A DNA stretch of 7,709 bases from Ghiorsea sp. (lineage in GTDB: Bacteria; Pseudomonadota; Zetaproteobacteria; Mariprofundales; Mariprofundaceae): contig JALUHL010000196.1 in assembly GCA_027053695.1 (NCBI GenBank), positions 1 through 7,709 on the forward strand, given 5' to 3'. Positions within the stretch are counted from its first letter, which is position 1, and every line of letters begins with the position of its first letter. This document shows positions 6,215 through 7,709 of the stretch, piece after piece. A model generated the notes under the pieces. The model was not told the DNA's origin. It was given only the letters and a program-made list of their open reading frames with translations, and did no database searches. Made by a program: the position numbers and the translations under genes.

Positions 6215-7709
6215 TGGCGAATCAACAAGCCAACGAAGGCTACGAACTTAACCTTGCCGAATATTGGCAAATCATATCCCGCCGCCGCTGGATTATTATT
6301 TTCTGTGCTTTGGCTATGGGCTTTTTTAGCGGCTTACTCACTTGGGTAAAGCAGCCCCCTGCAATCTATAGCGCTTCAGCAGCCATTAAGATTGAATCTT
6401 CAGTGAATGTAGCTGACTTGCTACTCAGAGGCACTTCCCGCCAGCAGTTTTCAGACATCAATACACAGCTAGCAATTATTGAATCTTATGCGGTGATGGA
6501 GCGCGTAGCTCAACGCTTAAATTTAATACCAGCAGACTTATCTTCCGAAGAAATTCGCACCAATGAAGACTATATGGATGAAGTCTTAGACATCAAAGAT
6601 AGCGTTACCGTGGCGCAAGATGAAACCACAGGTATTATCCAAATCACAGCAACCTCAACCAACCCCGCTTTTGCTAGAGACCTCGCGCAAGCCGTTGCTG
6701 ATGAATTTAAAAAGTTTAATATCGAAGATAAAAACCGCCGTATTTTTGAGGCCAAGAAGTTTATCCAACAACAGCTTATTATTGTCAGGGAACGCTTGAA
6801 GAAAGCTGAGGAGAAAATTAGAGATTATCGCGAAAAATATAATCTTTCATTCTCAAACTCTGACCCCGAACTGATGTCGCGTATTGTTTCGGATTTAGAG
6901 CAAGAATATAGGCAAGCCACAGCCCATCTTAATGACTTGAAATTTGCCATTAAACCCCTAAAACAGAGAATCAACAAAGGTTTATGGGATTACCAAGCCG
7001 TTACAATATCTGGGAAAGTAAGCGATTATTTTGACCAATTAAATAAGCGTTTGGTCGATATGGCATTAAAGCGTACTGAGTTGATGACCAACTACACTGA
7101 TGAACACCCTCAAATTCGGGAATTACGAGATCAAGCTCAAGATATTCTTGCATCCATGGTTGAAGAGCTTGTCAAGCAAACTGAATTAACCAAACGCCGA
7201 ATTTCTAATATCCAGAAAAGCATTGAGAAAACTAAGAATCGCTTCCAAGGGCTTCCTGAACAGGCACTTGAGTTACAGCGTATGCAGCGCAATGTTCGCA
7301 TCAATGAAGAACTTTTTGATTTGTTAGAAAAAAAATATCAAGAAGTTCTAATTAAAGAAGCTGAAAAAGTACAAGCCGTTTCACTGGTTCGCCCAGCCAT
7401 GCTTCCTATCGTCCGCATTAACCCTGTGAACCCTATTCAAAGTGGGCTTGCAGGCATGATTTTAGGTTTGGTACTTGGTCTTATCATTGCACTTGTACTC
7501 GAAGCTATGGATTCATCCGTGGGAACCATTGAAGAGGTCGAAGCCTTCCTCGATACATCCGTGGTCGGCTTTGTGCCGCAACTTGAGCATGATGAAGCCA
7601 TTGAACTCTTTAGTGGCAAGCCAGAATTAAAAACAAGCGGACACCATTTAGAGCGGCAAATACGACTGATTAGTCATTTTTCTCCGCCTTCTACCATTGC
7701 AGAAGCTTA
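6214..7709 (+). CDS. Wzz/GNVR-type polysaccharide co-polymerase, probably a Wzc-like tyrosine autokinase (3' truncated by window)
   Basis: Inner-membrane polysaccharide co-polymerase that should control chain length and hand polymer to the exporter encoded upstream. 498 codons are visible with no stop. A Wzz domain begins LNLAEYWQIISRRRW; transmembrane helix 1 is about residues 26-45. A long periplasmic region follows, predicted to include coiled coils (about 170-245 and 300-345) and YTDEHPQI (294-301), typical of the family. The GNVR-like segment is LQRMQRNVRINEELFDLLEKKYQE (split here as 354-365 and 366-377), then PVNP (404-407) and transmembrane helix 2 (about 409-429). The cytoplasmic part, with TIEEVEAFLD, DTSVVGFVPQL and a final STIAEA plus a partial TA codon, matches the linker before the EAYRxLRTN motif of BY-kinases. 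The Walker motifs would lie beyond the window. ATG 6214 shares its A with the upstream TAA; AGGG at 6199-6202 is a reasonable Shine-Dalgarno. Confidence 0.92.
   Translation, partial: MANQQANEGYELNLAEYWQIISRRRWIIIFCALAMGFFSGLLTWVKQPPAIYSASAAIKIESSVNVADLLLRGTSRQQFSDINTQLAIIESYAVMERVAQRLNLIPADLSSEEIRTNEDYMDEVLDIKDSVTVAQDETTGIIQITATSTNPAFARDLAQAVADEFKKFNIEDKNRRIFEAKKFIQQQLIIVRERLKKAEEKIRDYREKYNLSFSNSDPELMSRIVSDLEQEYRQATAHLNDLKFAIKPLKQRINKGLWDYQAVTISGKVSDYFDQLNKRLVDMALKRTELMTNYTDEHPQIRELRDQAQDILASMVEELVKQTELTKRRISNIQKSIEKTKNRFQGLPEQALELQRMQRNVRINEELFDLLEKKYQEVLIKEAEKVQAVSLVRPAMLPIVRINPVNPIQSGLAGMILGLVLGLIIALVLEAMDSSVGTIEEVEAFLDTSVVGFVPQLEHDEAIELFSGKPELKTSGHHLERQIRLISHFSPPSTIAEA

Overview
The window comes from a Gram-negative bacterium, most likely a proteobacterium. 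It holds TCA-cycle genes in the order mdh-sucC-sucD, two lipoproteins with lipobox signal peptides, an OmpA-like peptidoglycan-binding module and an outer-membrane polysaccharide exporter. Base composition is moderately AT-leaning by eye. My best guess at the lineage is a low-GC zetaproteobacterium or a relative, but this is an impression from the gene content, not a demonstrated assignment.

Layout, all on the + strand. Positions 1-2604 hold a compact TCA operon: the C-terminal part of an LDH-type malate dehydrogenase, then succinyl-CoA synthetase beta (sucC) and alpha (sucD). sucC and sucD are joined stop-to-start. Positions 2605-3513 are a stable-RNA block: tRNA-Ser(UGA), a spacer hairpin, tRNA-Ser(GCU), a small lipoprotein gene of the DUF2155 type with no spacing on either side, tRNA-Arg(ACG) and a strong intrinsic terminator. 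The lipoprotein ATG uses the last A of the tRNA-Ser CCA end, and its stop codon lies one base before tRNA-Arg.

Positions 3514-3637 are a regulatory gap with an 8-bp inverted repeat and promoter-like AT-rich sequence. Positions 3638-6214 encode an unusual 858-residue lipoprotein. It joins seven FG-GAP/VCBS-type propeller repeats with Ca-loop-like motifs, an OmpA-like peptidoglycan-binding domain, and a Wza-type polysaccharide export domain with two SLBB repeats. A Wzz/GNVR-type polysaccharide co-polymerase follows, overlapping by one base (TAATG). It runs off the window just where a fused BY-kinase domain would be expected to begin.

The last two genes form the export core of a Wzx/Wzy-type capsule or exopolysaccharide system: an inner-membrane co-polymerase or tyrosine kinase plus an outer-membrane exporter. 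The exporter carries extra modules that could anchor it to the cell wall and bind calcium or polymer. This composite exporter is the most noteworthy item in the window. The tRNA-lipoprotein-tRNA packing is the second.
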